From contig NZ_SSOB01000045.1 of NCBI RefSeq assembly GCF_004801405.1, positions 1 to 64,000 on the forward strand: DNA of 64,000 nt. The letters are read 5' to 3'. The notes beneath the pieces were generated by a model. That model was not told where the DNA came from. It made no database searches and saw nothing but the letters and a program-made list of their open reading frames with translations. The position numbers were made by a program, and so were the translations under genes. How positions within the stretch are numbered: the stretch's first letter is position 1; every line of letters begins with the position of its first letter. The stretch comes from Cohnella fermenti. GTDB taxonomy: Bacteria; Bacillota; Bacilli; Paenibacillales; Paenibacillaceae. Below are positions 1 through 7,710 of the stretch, in pieces.

Positions 1-147
1 GATTTTTCGCCTGTTTGCCCAATACCCGTCATTATCGATAACCGAAATAATTCGATCAAAGCAGGACGAGCCCAGGAATGACGCCGATTCGCTGGCTTCT
101 TAAGGGGTAGAACTTTTCACTGTCCAGAATCCAACATAATAATTCAT
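1..147 (-). other. Possible broken or short reading frame at window edge
   Basis: Read on the minus strand, an AAGGAG ribosome binding site precedes an ATG at 147-145 that opens a 15-codon frame beginning MNYYVGFWTV and ending in TAA at 102-100. The same frame stays open beyond that stop to the window edge and includes the stretch FDRIISVIDNDGYWANRR. This could be a gene broken by a nonsense change, or a short peptide followed by chance open frame. I do not recognise the family, and the piece is cut by the window edge. Confidence 0.25.
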
Positions 148-314
148 TTTGTAATCACTCCTTAGAAGGTTAGGTTAATCCTTAATTTAAGCTTCTCATT
201 CAATGGGCGGTTTATTCGGACAAGTTCATTCGCCAGGCTTGACTGACGGGGGCAACGATTCATGCGGCTGCCGAGTACACGTCCCGCTTCTGCGTGGCTT
301 GAGCCTGCCTGCCC

Positions 315-344
315 TTGCCCGTCGCTCCTCAATAAAGCTACAAT
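315..344 (+). promoter_or_regulatory. Candidate sigma-A promoter of the vanRS-like operon
   Basis: TTGCCC at 315-320 and TACAAT at 339-344 are separated by 18 bases and lie about 30 bases upstream of the response-regulator ATG. The G-run at about 345-364 supplies the ribosome binding site. The match is moderate and no operator is evident. Confidence 0.4.
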
Positions 345-373
345 GGGGGGAATGGGAACGGGGGTTAATCGAG

Positions 374-1063
374 ATGAAGCAAATTACGATTCTGGTGGCC
401 GAGGACGATCCGGAGATCGCGGACCTGGTGGAGATGCACCTCGAGAAGGAGGGCTACCGGGTTCTCAAGGCGGCGGACGGCCGAGCCGCGGTGTTGGCCG
501 CGCAGAGCCATGCGGTCGACCTCGCCATTCTCGACATTATGATGCCGAAGCTCGACGGTCTGGAAGCGACGAGGCAGATTCGCGAGCACAATCGCATGCC
601 GATTATTTTCCTCAGTGCGAAGACGTCCGACATGGACAAGATTACGGGACTCGTCATCGGAGCCGACGATTACATGACGAAGCCGTTTAACCCGATGGAG
701 CTCGTCGCCCGGGTCAAGGCGCAATTGCGCCGTTCGATGCAGCTCAGCCAGCCGGCCGCGGAGACGTCTGCCGTCATCGAGCTTGCGGGGCTGACGATCG
801 ATCCCGACAAGCGGTCGGTTCTGCGCTACGGCGAGGCCGTCGAGCTGACGCCGAAGGAATTCGACATTCTGCACCTGCTCGCCAGCCATCCGAATAAAGT
901 GTACAGCGCGGACAATCTTTTCCGCCAATTGTGGGGGGAAGCGTATTACGAGGGAGGCAACACGGTCATGGTGCACATCCGCACGCTGCGCAAGAAGCTT
1001 GGAGAAGACAAGGACAAGTGGATCAAAACAATCTGGGGAGTCGGGTACACGTTCAATGCTTAG
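374..1063 (+). CDS. VanR-like OmpR-family response regulator
   Basis: A 229-residue two-component response regulator. The receiver domain (about residues 5-118) has the acidic cluster E10-D11-D12, the phospho-acceptor D54 in ILDIMMPK and the conserved lysine in YMTKPF. A winged-helix Trans_reg_C domain (about 135-228) ends in WGVGYTFN. The open frame extends upstream to 203, but the ATG at 374 sits behind a G-rich Shine-Dalgarno and gives the normal family length. The stop overlaps the kinase start by 8 bases, which indicates translational coupling. The VanR/ResD subgroup is inferred from the downstream vanY and vanZ-like genes. The likely targets are its own operon and the vanY gene. Confidence 0.88.
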   Translation: MKQITILVAEDDPEIADLVEMHLEKEGYRVLKAADGRAAVLAAQSHAVDLAILDIMMPKLDGLEATRQIREHNRMPIIFLSAKTSDMDKITGLVIGADDYMTKPFNPMELVARVKAQLRRSMQLSQPAAETSAVIELAGLTIDPDKRSVLRYGEAVELTPKEFDILHLLASHPNKVYSADNLFRQLWGEAYYEGGNTVMVHIRTLRKKLGEDKDKWIKTIWGVGYTFNA

Positions 1064-2159
1064 GGAGAGAAGAAGCTTCCGCACGAATATCCTCGGCATC
1101 TTCGGTCTGAGCATGCTGACGTCCGCCGCCTTGACGTACCTGCTGTACCGGCTGCTGCAGAACTACTATCGCAAGAACGCGCGGGTCGGCGACACGATGG
1201 ATCTGCTGCGCTCGGTTCTGTACAAGGTGGGCGACCTGAACTTCTTCCTGCTGATCTTCCTCCCGCTTGCAATTCTGTTCTTCTACCTGTTCACGAAGCC
1301 GTATGTGCGCTACTTCCGGCAGATCTCCGAAGGCATTCACCGGCTGGCGAGCGGCGACTTCCAGGCGCGCGTCTCCATCGACACGAACGACGAGTTCGAG
1401 ATTATTGCGGAGGACATCAATCGGGCCGGGGAGAAGCTGAAGACCGCCGTGGAAAAAGGAGATTTCGCGGAGAACAGCAAGGACCAGCTTGTGCTTAATT
1501 TGGCGCATGACATAAGAACGCCGCTCACTTCCGTCATCGGTTATCTGGATTATATTCTCCACAACGACAATCTTACGGAGGAGCGGAAGAAGCATTACAT
1601 GAATGTCGCCTACACGAAGTCCCGCCGGCTGGAGGGGCTTGTGGAGGAGCTGTTCGAGATTACGCGGATGAACTACGGCAAGGTCGAGGTTCAGAGGAGT
1701 CCGCTCGATCTCGGCGAGCTTCTCAGCCAGTTGTGCGAGGAACTGTACCCGGTGTTCGAGAGGAACGGGCTGGAGGCGAGGCTGGACGCGGCGTCGGACA
1801 TTCGAATTCTGGGTCAGGGCGACCTGCTTGCGCGCGTGTTCGAGAACCTGCTTATGAATGCCGCCCAGCACGGAGGCGACGGGAAGTATGTCGATGTCCA
1901 GTGCAAGACGGAGGCCGGAGAGGCTGTTGTGAGCGTCGCCAACTACGGGCATTGGATTCCGGAGGAGGAGCTTCCGTTCCTGTTCGATATGTTCTTCACG
2001 GGGGATCGCGCGAGGGCGCATAAGGGAGGAAGCACGGGGCTCGGCCTGTTTATCGCCAAGAACATCGCCGTGCAGCACGGAGGAACGATCACTGCGACGA
2101 GCGACGTCACGCGGACGTGCTTCGAGGTTCGACTGCCGCTTGCGGATGGCGAAACTTAA
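1056..2159 (+). CDS. VanS-like sensor histidine kinase
   Basis: A 367-residue membrane sensor kinase, partner of the preceding regulator. Two transmembrane helices (about residues 8-30 and 57-80) enclose a very short extracytoplasmic loop, as in intramembrane-sensing or VanS-type kinases. HAMP follows at about 80-135. The HisKA box is AHDIRTPLTS with the phospho-accepting histidine. The N box is ENLLMNAAQH and the G box is GLGLFIAKN. The ATG at 1056 overlaps the regulator stop. With no large sensor domain, it probably senses wall stress at the membrane or through accessory proteins, which is an inference from architecture. Confidence 0.85.
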   Translation: MLRERRSFRTNILGIFGLSMLTSAALTYLLYRLLQNYYRKNARVGDTMDLLRSVLYKVGDLNFFLLIFLPLAILFFYLFTKPYVRYFRQISEGIHRLASGDFQARVSIDTNDEFEIIAEDINRAGEKLKTAVEKGDFAENSKDQLVLNLAHDIRTPLTSVIGYLDYILHNDNLTEERKKHYMNVAYTKSRRLEGLVEELFEITRMNYGKVEVQRSPLDLGELLSQLCEELYPVFERNGLEARLDAASDIRILGQGDLLARVFENLLMNAAQHGGDGKYVDVQCKTEAGEAVVSVANYGHWIPEEELPFLFDMFFTGDRARAHKGGSTGLGLFIAKNIAVQHGGTITATSDVTRTCFEVRLPLADGET

Positions 2160-2189
2160 GGAAAAGTTAAAGGTTCCCCCACTTCGCGA

Positions 2190-2227
2190 TTAAACAATGT
2201 CCGGTATTGTTAAGGAACATTGTTTAA
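2190..2227. promoter_or_regulatory. 11-bp perfect inverted repeat ahead of the vanY-like gene
   Basis: Arms TTAAACAATGT (2190-2200) and ACATTGTTTAA (2217-2227) are perfect complements around a 16-base spacer. The spacer contains TTGTTAAGG, which resembles the TTGTTTAAGG of the right arm, so a direct repeat overlaps the palindrome. The element ends just before the Shine-Dalgarno of the gene starting at 2241. It may be an operator or an mRNA hairpin controlling vanY separately from vanRS. There is no T-run, so a simple terminator is unlikely. Confidence 0.55.
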
Positions 2228-2240
2228 GGGAGTGGTTGGG

Positions 2241-3206
2241 ATGAAGAGATGGCTGGCGCTTCTGCCCGCGCTCGCGATTTTGTCGTCGTGCGGCTTCAGG
2301 GAATCGACTTCCCGCATCGACGCGGGCGCGAGCTTGTCCGGCAGTCCGGTCCGGGTGACGAATGGTGCAGGGCATTCAGAGACGAACGGGAAGCCGGGGA
2401 CGGTGGAAAAACCGGGCCGGAGCACGGGGCAGACGGTCGGCGCGGAGCAGGCAAGCGAGTGGAAGACGCTCGAGCTGACGGAGGAGATGACGCATCTTGG
2501 CGAGCTTGTGCTCGTGAACCGGGATCGGGAGCTCTGGCCGGAAGCGGTCCCCGGCGACATCGTCGATCTGGGCGAGCGGGAGGACCTGACGAGCGGCTAC
2601 TCGCTGCTTGACCCGTCGATCGAACTGTCCGAGCAGGTGGCGCTTCGCTTCGGCGAGATGGTAGAGGCGGCTTCATCCGATGGGGTGCGGCACTTCCGGA
2701 TCAGCAGCGGGTACCGGAGCTTCGACGAGCAGGAGGAGCTGTACGAGGAGAAGGGCGACGATTACGCGCTTCCCGCCGGCTACAGCGAGCATAACCTCGG
2801 CCTGTCGCTCGACATCGGTTCGACGCAAGGACCGATCGACGATTCCGCGGAAGGAAGCTGGCTGAAGAAGCGGGCATGGGACTACGGCTTTGTGCTGCGC
2901 TATCCGAAGGACAAGTCGTCCGTCACGGGCATCCAGTACGAGCCGTGGCACTTCCGTTACGTCGGCTTGCCGCACAGCCTGATCATGAAGAAGAAGGACT
3001 TCGTGCTCGAGGAGTACTTGGCCTACTTGAAGGAGAAGCGGACCATCGTCGCGGAGGCGAAGGGCACGCGCTACCGGATCACCTACGTGCCGGTGCCGGC
3101 GACGGACGGCACGGCGGCAGAGGTGCCGGTCAACGGAGACTACACGCTGTCCGGGGACAACGCCGGCGGCGTCATCGTGACCGTCTCCTTGAAGGAGGCG
3201 GCATGA
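2241..3206 (+). CDS. VanY-like D-alanyl-D-alanine carboxypeptidase, lipoprotein
   Basis: A 321-residue M15B zinc peptidase that would trim the terminal D-Ala from peptidoglycan stem peptides outside the membrane. The ATG at 2241, behind GGGAG, gives a lipoprotein signal MKRWLALLPALAILSSC with lipobox LSSC; the open frame starts at 2220 but has no ribosome site there. The catalytic core has SGYRSFDEQ, the zinc motif SEHNLGLSLDIG (SxHxxGxxxD) and EPWHFRYVG with the second zinc histidine. A linker of about 70 Gly/Ser/Thr-rich residues follows the lipobox. It lies between vanS-like and vanZ-like genes. No ligase or dehydrogenase genes are adjacent, so this alone should give at most low-level glycopeptide tolerance. 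Confidence 0.88.
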   Translation: MKRWLALLPALAILSSCGFRESTSRIDAGASLSGSPVRVTNGAGHSETNGKPGTVEKPGRSTGQTVGAEQASEWKTLELTEEMTHLGELVLVNRDRELWPEAVPGDIVDLGEREDLTSGYSLLDPSIELSEQVALRFGEMVEAASSDGVRHFRISSGYRSFDEQEELYEEKGDDYALPAGYSEHNLGLSLDIGSTQGPIDDSAEGSWLKKRAWDYGFVLRYPKDKSSVTGIQYEPWHFRYVGLPHSLIMKKKDFVLEEYLAYLKEKRTIVAEAKGTRYRITYVPVPATDGTAAEVPVNGDYTLSGDNAGGVIVTVSLKEAA

Positions 3207-3207
3207 C

Positions 3208-3990
3208 ATGAGCATGACGAACAATAACGAGTGGCCTCCCGGCGGTGTTTGGCAGGCTGGCGGGCTAGCGCAAGATGAGGGGCAAGTGAAGCAAGACGGG
3301 CGGTTGTTCGATGGGAGGCTAGCGCAAGAAGGAATGCCATCGCAGCTCGGCAGACGCTCGCTTGCTGGCGTACAATCGCAGGACGATGGGATGCTGCCGC
3401 CGACCGGCCGGCATTCGCGCGATGGCCGCCGCGTCGCCAGCCGCACGCCGGGAGGCGCGGCCGCGTTCCTGCCGCTTGCGCTGCTGGTTTCGATCGTGTA
3501 CGGCTACCTGCTCGTGAAGATCATCCTGTTCAAGTTCGGCACGCCCAACCCCAGCTTCCTGCTCAGCCAGCTTGGGCGGCTGGCCGAAGATCCGGCCGGT
3601 TGGATCGGGCGCGGCTTGAGGTGGGGCAATCTCGTGCCGGGGGAGACAATCCGGCAGAATCTGGAGCACATCTCGAGCTCGACCGACAGGCTCAATCTGT
3701 TCGGCAACATCGCACTGTTCGTGCCGATGGGCATCCTGTTCCCTCTCGTCCTGCGGGGATGGCGCCAGCTCCGCGGGCACAACGGCGGGCTGCAGAGAGC
3801 AGGCGCCTGGAGCGGCTTGCTTCTCATCGCGATCATCGGCTTCGCCGTCAGCCTTGCGCTGGAGACCTCGCAGCTCGTCTTCTCGATCGGAACGTTCGAC
3901 GTCGACGACCTGATCCTGAACACCGGCGGCGCTATCCTCGGCTACTTGCCGATCCTGCTGCTGAAGCTGGTCGCCGGCAAGCGGCTGTAG
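3208..3990 (+). CDS. VanZ-like integral membrane protein with odd N-terminal tail
   Basis: A 260-residue protein whose C-terminal two thirds match the VanZ family: a first membrane helix (LALLVSIVYGYLLVKIILF), the NLVPGETI segment, the RLNLFGNIALFVPMGIL helix, and two further helices containing the TFDVDDLILNTGGAILGY motif. The first 85 residues are unusual: hydrophilic, rich in Gly, Asp, Gln and Arg, and internally repetitive (LAQDEG, LAQEGM, QDGRL, DGRR). The DNA there repeats GGCTAGCGCAAGA. The start ATG follows the vanY stop directly, so the genes are co-transcribed. VanZ proteins are linked to teicoplanin tolerance. The tail may be a low-complexity expansion. Confidence 0.82.
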   Translation: MSMTNNNEWPPGGVWQAGGLAQDEGQVKQDGRLFDGRLAQEGMPSQLGRRSLAGVQSQDDGMLPPTGRHSRDGRRVASRTPGGAAAFLPLALLVSIVYGYLLVKIILFKFGTPNPSFLLSQLGRLAEDPAGWIGRGLRWGNLVPGETIRQNLEHISSSTDRLNLFGNIALFVPMGILFPLVLRGWRQLRGHNGGLQRAGAWSGLLLIAIIGFAVSLALETSQLVFSIGTFDVDDLILNTGGAILGYLPILLLKLVAGKRL

Positions 3991-4187
3991 GCGGCTTGCC
4001 CGCCTCTGCCATCAATAGCGCCTGCCTCTTCCGCCGAAGCGACCTCGACTGGGACCAGTTCAGCACCGCAACCCCGCTAGATCGCCGAAATGGACTCTAC
4101 CAAGACTAACTTTGCCTCGCAGCCCCGCAGCCCTGTCCAAACCGCAGCTCCGCCCCGGCTCCACCTCCGCCTGCCGGGTTCCGTTCG

Positions 4188-4368
4188 GATTTTATGCGAT
4201 TTTTCACATTCATTCTCGCGCCCACGGCCGAAAAAACGGAATGAATGCGGTTTTTCGCATATATTAGCCTCTCAGCGTGCTCCGGGGTCGGATTTTATGC
4301 GGTTTTTCGTATAAAACCGTTCAAATGTCCCCTTTGGGGGTGAGGCGAATGTGGTTTTTCACATAAAA
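4188..4368. repeat. Phased palindromic repeat array A (four units, 51-52 bp period)
   Basis: Four copies of a 16-base hairpin core, read on the plus strand as ATGYGRTTTTTCRYAT, start at 4194, 4245, 4297 and 4349, so the spacing is 51, 52 and 52 bases. Arms ATGYG and CRCAT pair around a T-rich loop. Three copies have ATTTT or AAAA flanks that extend the palindrome. The sequences between cores differ. The array sits in the 687-base gene-free stretch 3991-4677, the rest of which holds no convincing gene. The same unit occurs in the opposite orientation at 12.7-13.5 kb. Confidence 0.85.
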
Positions 4369-4575
4369 TGGGGCGAGAGGGTGAACGAAGGCGGCGAGCG
4401 GGCTGCGTACGCCTCTCGGACGAGGCATTCGCAGTCGGCGTGGTGCCGACAAGGTTAGTTTGTTGGCTAGTTAGATAGTCGATGAGTCGGCGAGTCCGTC
4501 AGCGAGCCAGTTACCTTAATTATTGAGTTAGTTAGTTGTCGTACGCAAACTGCGGAGGGGGTAGAGGCAATCCGA

Positions 4576-4632
4576 ACAAGGGCGCTCCGCGTCTCTGCGC
4601 GAATCGTTGCGCAGGGAGCGGAGCGCCCTTGT
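4576..4632. terminator. Long hairpin downstream of GH127 gene
   Basis: A 15-base perfect stem, ACAAGGGCGCTCCGC (4576-4590) pairing with its complement at 4618-4632, encloses a second stem CTGCGC/GCGCAG. It lies 45 bases beyond the stop of the minus-strand GH127 gene. There is no clear T-run on either strand, so it may be a transcript-stabilising end rather than a classic intrinsic terminator. Confidence 0.55.
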
Positions 4633-4677
4633 CGTTCAATCATTACGCCTCATGCGCTCGCATTCGTGAACCTGCCG

Positions 4678-6717
4678 TTACGGAGTCTCGCGAATCCAGA
4701 CCGACATCTCGCCCGGCTTGCGGTTGCCCCATAGGGTGTACGGGATCGCAACGAGCTTCTGCGGCGTTGCGGTCGGCGGCTCGCCAGAGTAGAGGGAGTC
4801 TTCCGCTCCGGAGAGGCGAATGCCGTCCATCTCGAGCAGGACGATGTCGCTGCGCCAATCGCTCGGCACCGGGCGGAGCGCGGAGGCTCGCGGCAGGGAG
4901 AGGGCAGCGAGCGGAGCGCCGTTGTCCGTCTCTTCGAAGGCGTACACGAGCGGTCCGCGCTGCAGGGCGACGCGGCCGGCGTTCGCCCGCAGTTGCGAGT
5001 GGCTGTAGACGCGTCTGGGCTCCATGTCCAGCGAGATGGCGAACGTGTCGCCGACACGCCACTCCCGCGTCAGACGGGCGTAGCCGTCCGTCACTTCCGG
5101 CTGCACAGGCTGGCCGTTCAGCGTGAAGCTCGTCGCTTTGCTCCAGGACGGAACTCGCAGCGCAAGCGTGAACGTCGCCGCTTCGGCATCCGCTCCGCCC
5201 TGAACCGCCCCAACCGTCCCAACCGTCCCAACCGCTCCAACCGTCCCAACCGCGCCGATCGCCGCGACCGTGAAGCCGGCTTCTCCTGCCCAAGGCAGCC
5301 CGCTCTTCTGCGACAGCGTCACTTGCTTGCCGCCAAGCGAATGCGTGGCTTCGCTTCCTATATATAGGTGTGCGTACAGCGTATCCTCGTTCGCCGTGTA
5401 GATGTAATGCCCGAGCGAGGAGAGCAGGCGCGCGACATTCGGCGGGCAGCAGGCGCAGCCGTACCACTTCTGGCGAACCGCCTTCACGTGGTGCTTGCCC
5501 GGATTGCCCTCGCTGGCCGCCGGCCAGACTTCCATCGGGTTCACGTAGAAGTAATGCTTCCCGTCGCCCGCGATGCCTGCGGTGACCGTGTTGTAGAGCG
5601 CGCGCTCCATCACGTCCGCGTATTCGCCCTTCGGCTCGAGCTGCAGCATCCGCCGCGCGAAGAAAATAAGCCCGATAGAAGCGCAAGTCTCCGAATAATT
5701 CGTATCGTTCGGCAGGTCGTAGTCGAAGGTGAACGCTTCGCCGTGGTGGGTGGAGCCGATGCTTCCGTTCACATACATCTGCTTGTTCGTCATGTTGCTC
5801 CACAGCCGCTTGCAGGCGGCGAGCAGGCCGGCATCCCCCTTGTGCAGGGCGAGGTCAGCCATCGCCGTATACATGTAGACCGCCCTGACGGCGTGGCCGA
5901 TCGCGACCTCCTGCTCGCGCACCGGCTTATGCGCCTGATGGTACGCCATGTTCACCGACTTCTGCACGGCGCCGGGATTCCACGGAGACACCCGGCCGCG
6001 CTTCTCCCACTCCGCAACCAGATAGTTCGGCTCCTGGCCGCGCTCTTCGATCTGGAAGGAAGCCAGCTCGAGATAACGCCGTTCCCCGGTCGCCTCATAC
6101 AGCTTCACCAGCGCCAATTCGAGCTCCTGGTGACCGTCGTAGCCGCGAAGCTGGCCGGGGTTCGGGCCGAAGCGCTCGTCGATATGGTCGGCGAGCCGTC
6201 TCGCGACATCGAGGAAACGCATCTTGCCGGTGCCGTGATAGTAAGCGACCGCGCCTTCGATCAGATGGCCCGCGCTGTACATCTCATGGCAGTCGAGCAG
6301 GTTCGTCCAGCGATCTCCGGGCTTCGCGACGGTGAAGTACGTGTTCACGTAGCCGTCGTCCAACTGGGCGCCGGCGATCAGCTCGATCGCTTCGTCCGCG
6401 ACCTTCTCGAGATCGGCGTCCGGATGGCCGGCTAGCGAGTAGCCAACGGCTTCCAGCCACTTGTACAAGTCGGTGTCCTGGAAGAAGAAGCCTCCGAATT
6501 CGCCTTCCTCCAAGCCGGCGGCGATGCGGAAGTTGCGAATGGCATGGCTCGGCTCGGCGTCCGGCACCCGGTCGTTAAGCGCTTCCCATTGATACGGAAT
6601 AACGGTTGTGCGAATAAGCTCGACATAACGGTTCCAATAACTGTCCTGAATGTGGACCGAGCGAAGATCAAGCGGAAGTGCAGCGCGCGCGGAGGCAAGG
6701 TTCGGCATATTCGTCAT
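4678..6717 (-). CDS. GH127 beta-L-arabinofuranosidase-like protein (DUF1680)
   Basis: A 679-residue cytoplasmic glycoside hydrolase with no signal peptide. Family features are the N-terminal VHIQDSYWNRYVELIRTTVIPYQWE, an (alpha/alpha)6 barrel with NTYFT and CHEMYSAGHL, and the zinc/cysteine catalytic centre of HypBA1-type enzymes: E343 and C345 in YSETCASIG, and C423-C424 in KWYGCACCPPNVAR. A beta-sandwich C-terminus follows. Known GH127 enzymes release terminal beta-L-arabinofuranose from arabino-oligosaccharides. A Gly-Ala-Val-Thr repeat sits at about residues 490-506. It is divergent from an AraC regulator that probably controls it. An in-frame ATG three codons in is an alternative start. 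Confidence 0.88.
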   Translation of the reverse strand: MTNMPNLASARAALPLDLRSVHIQDSYWNRYVELIRTTVIPYQWEALNDRVPDAEPSHAIRNFRIAAGLEEGEFGGFFFQDTDLYKWLEAVGYSLAGHPDADLEKVADEAIELIAGAQLDDGYVNTYFTVAKPGDRWTNLLDCHEMYSAGHLIEGAVAYYHGTGKMRFLDVARRLADHIDERFGPNPGQLRGYDGHQELELALVKLYEATGERRYLELASFQIEERGQEPNYLVAEWEKRGRVSPWNPGAVQKSVNMAYHQAHKPVREQEVAIGHAVRAVYMYTAMADLALHKGDAGLLAACKRLWSNMTNKQMYVNGSIGSTHHGEAFTFDYDLPNDTNYSETCASIGLIFFARRMLQLEPKGEYADVMERALYNTVTAGIAGDGKHYFYVNPMEVWPAASEGNPGKHHVKAVRQKWYGCACCPPNVARLLSSLGHYIYTANEDTLYAHLYIGSEATHSLGGKQVTLSQKSGLPWAGEAGFTVAAIGAVGTVGAVGTVGTVGAVQGGADAEAATFTLALRVPSWSKATSFTLNGQPVQPEVTDGYARLTREWRVGDTFAISLDMEPRRVYSHSQLRANAGRVALQRGPLVYAFEETDNGAPLAALSLPRASALRPVPSDWRSDIVLLEMDGIRLSGAEDSLYSGEPPTATPQKLVAIPYTLWGNRKPGEMSVWIRETP
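5203..5252 (-). repeat. 9-bp tandem repeat inside the GH127 gene
   Basis: Read on the plus strand, CCAACCGTC-type units recur about five to six times with single-base changes. They encode alternating Gly-Ala-Val and Gly-Thr-Val triplets. The frame is kept because the unit is three codons long. It lies between barrel and C-terminal beta domain, where a linker would be tolerated. Confidence 0.75.
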
Positions 6718-6865
6718 GACAGGTCACTCTCCATAAGAATAATCGTTTATGTGCTCTATGATAACGGGAATCGAAGTGGTTTGTCGTTAGCTTATCCGGT
6801 ATAATAAGTGTCAAAAACTGATCTCGTTCTACCCGACAGGCAAGAGAAGAGAGGAGCTGTGGAGG
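6718..6865. promoter_or_regulatory. Divergent promoter region between GH127 and AraC genes
   Basis: This 148-base stretch separates two divergent starts and must hold both promoters. A TATAAT lies at 6800-6805 for the plus-strand regulator, but no good -35 is visible 16-18 bases before it. The minus-strand gene has a GGAGAGTGACC ribosome site. No clear AraC direct repeats could be assigned by eye. Confidence 0.45.
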
Positions 6866-7678
6866 GTGCTGCCGCTATTGCTTAAGGAGCCGTATCGGCT
6901 TCATATGGGAGGGCACTTCCTGTCCGACGAGAGCTGGTCCCATATGGAGCGCACGCTGACGGATTGCGAGCTGATCATCGGCGTCGCCGGGGTCGTCTTC
7001 CTGGAAGCGGACGGCCTCTTGTACGAGGTTCGCGAAGGGGATATTCTGTTCCTGTTGCCCGGCGAGCATCAGCGCGGCTATCGGCTGTCTTCGCCGGGGG
7101 TCAGCTTCTACTGGTTCCACTTCGCCTTGCCGGACCCGTCCGCCGGAGAAGTATCCGGCCGGATTCCGCGACACGCCAGTTGTCCCCACCCGAACCGGGT
7201 GCACATTCTTGCTAGGCAGCTCCTCCACGCGGCCAACGGCGGCTACTCGATTGCGCAGGCGGGGGATTATTTTCTGACGTGTCTGTTGATTGAACTGGCC
7301 GAACAGCTTCACAATTCCGAAGGGCTGGGCGCGCTCAGCCCGGAGCTTGCGACTCTGCTTGAATGGACGCGGCTGCACGCCCTCGACCGGGACATCTCCG
7401 TGGAGAAGATCGCCGCCCAGATGGGCTACAACAAGGACTACCTGTCGCGTATGTTCAAGCGCCGCTTCGGCTCCGGCTTGCTCGGCTATATCCACACGAT
7501 CAAGCTGGAGGAAGCGAAGGAGCTGCTCGCGAGCACCCGGCTGCAGGTGAAGGAAGTGGCGGCCCGCGTCGGGATCGACGACGACAAGCAATTCGCGAAG
7601 TGGTTCAAGCGCCTGTCCGGGACCACGCCGACGGAGTACCGGCTGGCGTTCTCGCGCACGCGACTCAACAAGGTCTAA
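6866..7678 (+). CDS. AraC-family transcriptional regulator
   Basis: A 270-residue regulator. The N-terminal cupin-like AraC_binding domain (about residues 15-110, with GDILFLLPGEHQRGY) would bind a sugar effector. The C-terminal double helix-turn-helix (about 170-265) includes ISVEKIAAQMGYNKDYLSRMFKRRFG and ends GTTPTEYR. The GTG at 6866, behind GAGGAG, gives the full cupin domain; the next ATG at 6905 would cut into it. Divergence from the GH127 gene suggests it controls that enzyme and perhaps the following transporter. The effector is unknown, but an arabinose-related sugar is plausible. Confidence 0.85.
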   Translation: MLPLLLKEPYRLHMGGHFLSDESWSHMERTLTDCELIIGVAGVVFLEADGLLYEVREGDILFLLPGEHQRGYRLSSPGVSFYWFHFALPDPSAGEVSGRIPRHASCPHPNRVHILARQLLHAANGGYSIAQAGDYFLTCLLIELAEQLHNSEGLGALSPELATLLEWTRLHALDRDISVEKIAAQMGYNKDYLSRMFKRRFGSGLLGYIHTIKLEEAKELLASTRLQVKEVAARVGIDDDKQFAKWFKRLSGTTPTEYRLAFSRTRLNKV

Positions 7679-7710
7679 CTAACTCATCGGCACTATTGGA
7701 GGATGGAATC

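Noticed and set aside
203..373. N-terminal extension of the response regulator
   Set aside because: The extra 57 residues are Cys/Arg/Pro-rich with no ribosome site, and the receiver domain begins right at the ATG at 374.
4188..4368. CRISPR array suggested by short palindromic repeats at constant spacing
   Set aside because: The repeats are only about 16 bases and diverge between copies, there is no leader, no cas gene lies in the window, and the same unit occurs dispersed and in both orientations elsewhere.
4643..5803. 386-codon minus-strand frame inside GH127
   Set aside because: It is another frame of the same strand as the GH127 gene. GH127 catalytic residues are in the longer frame and no frameshift is needed.
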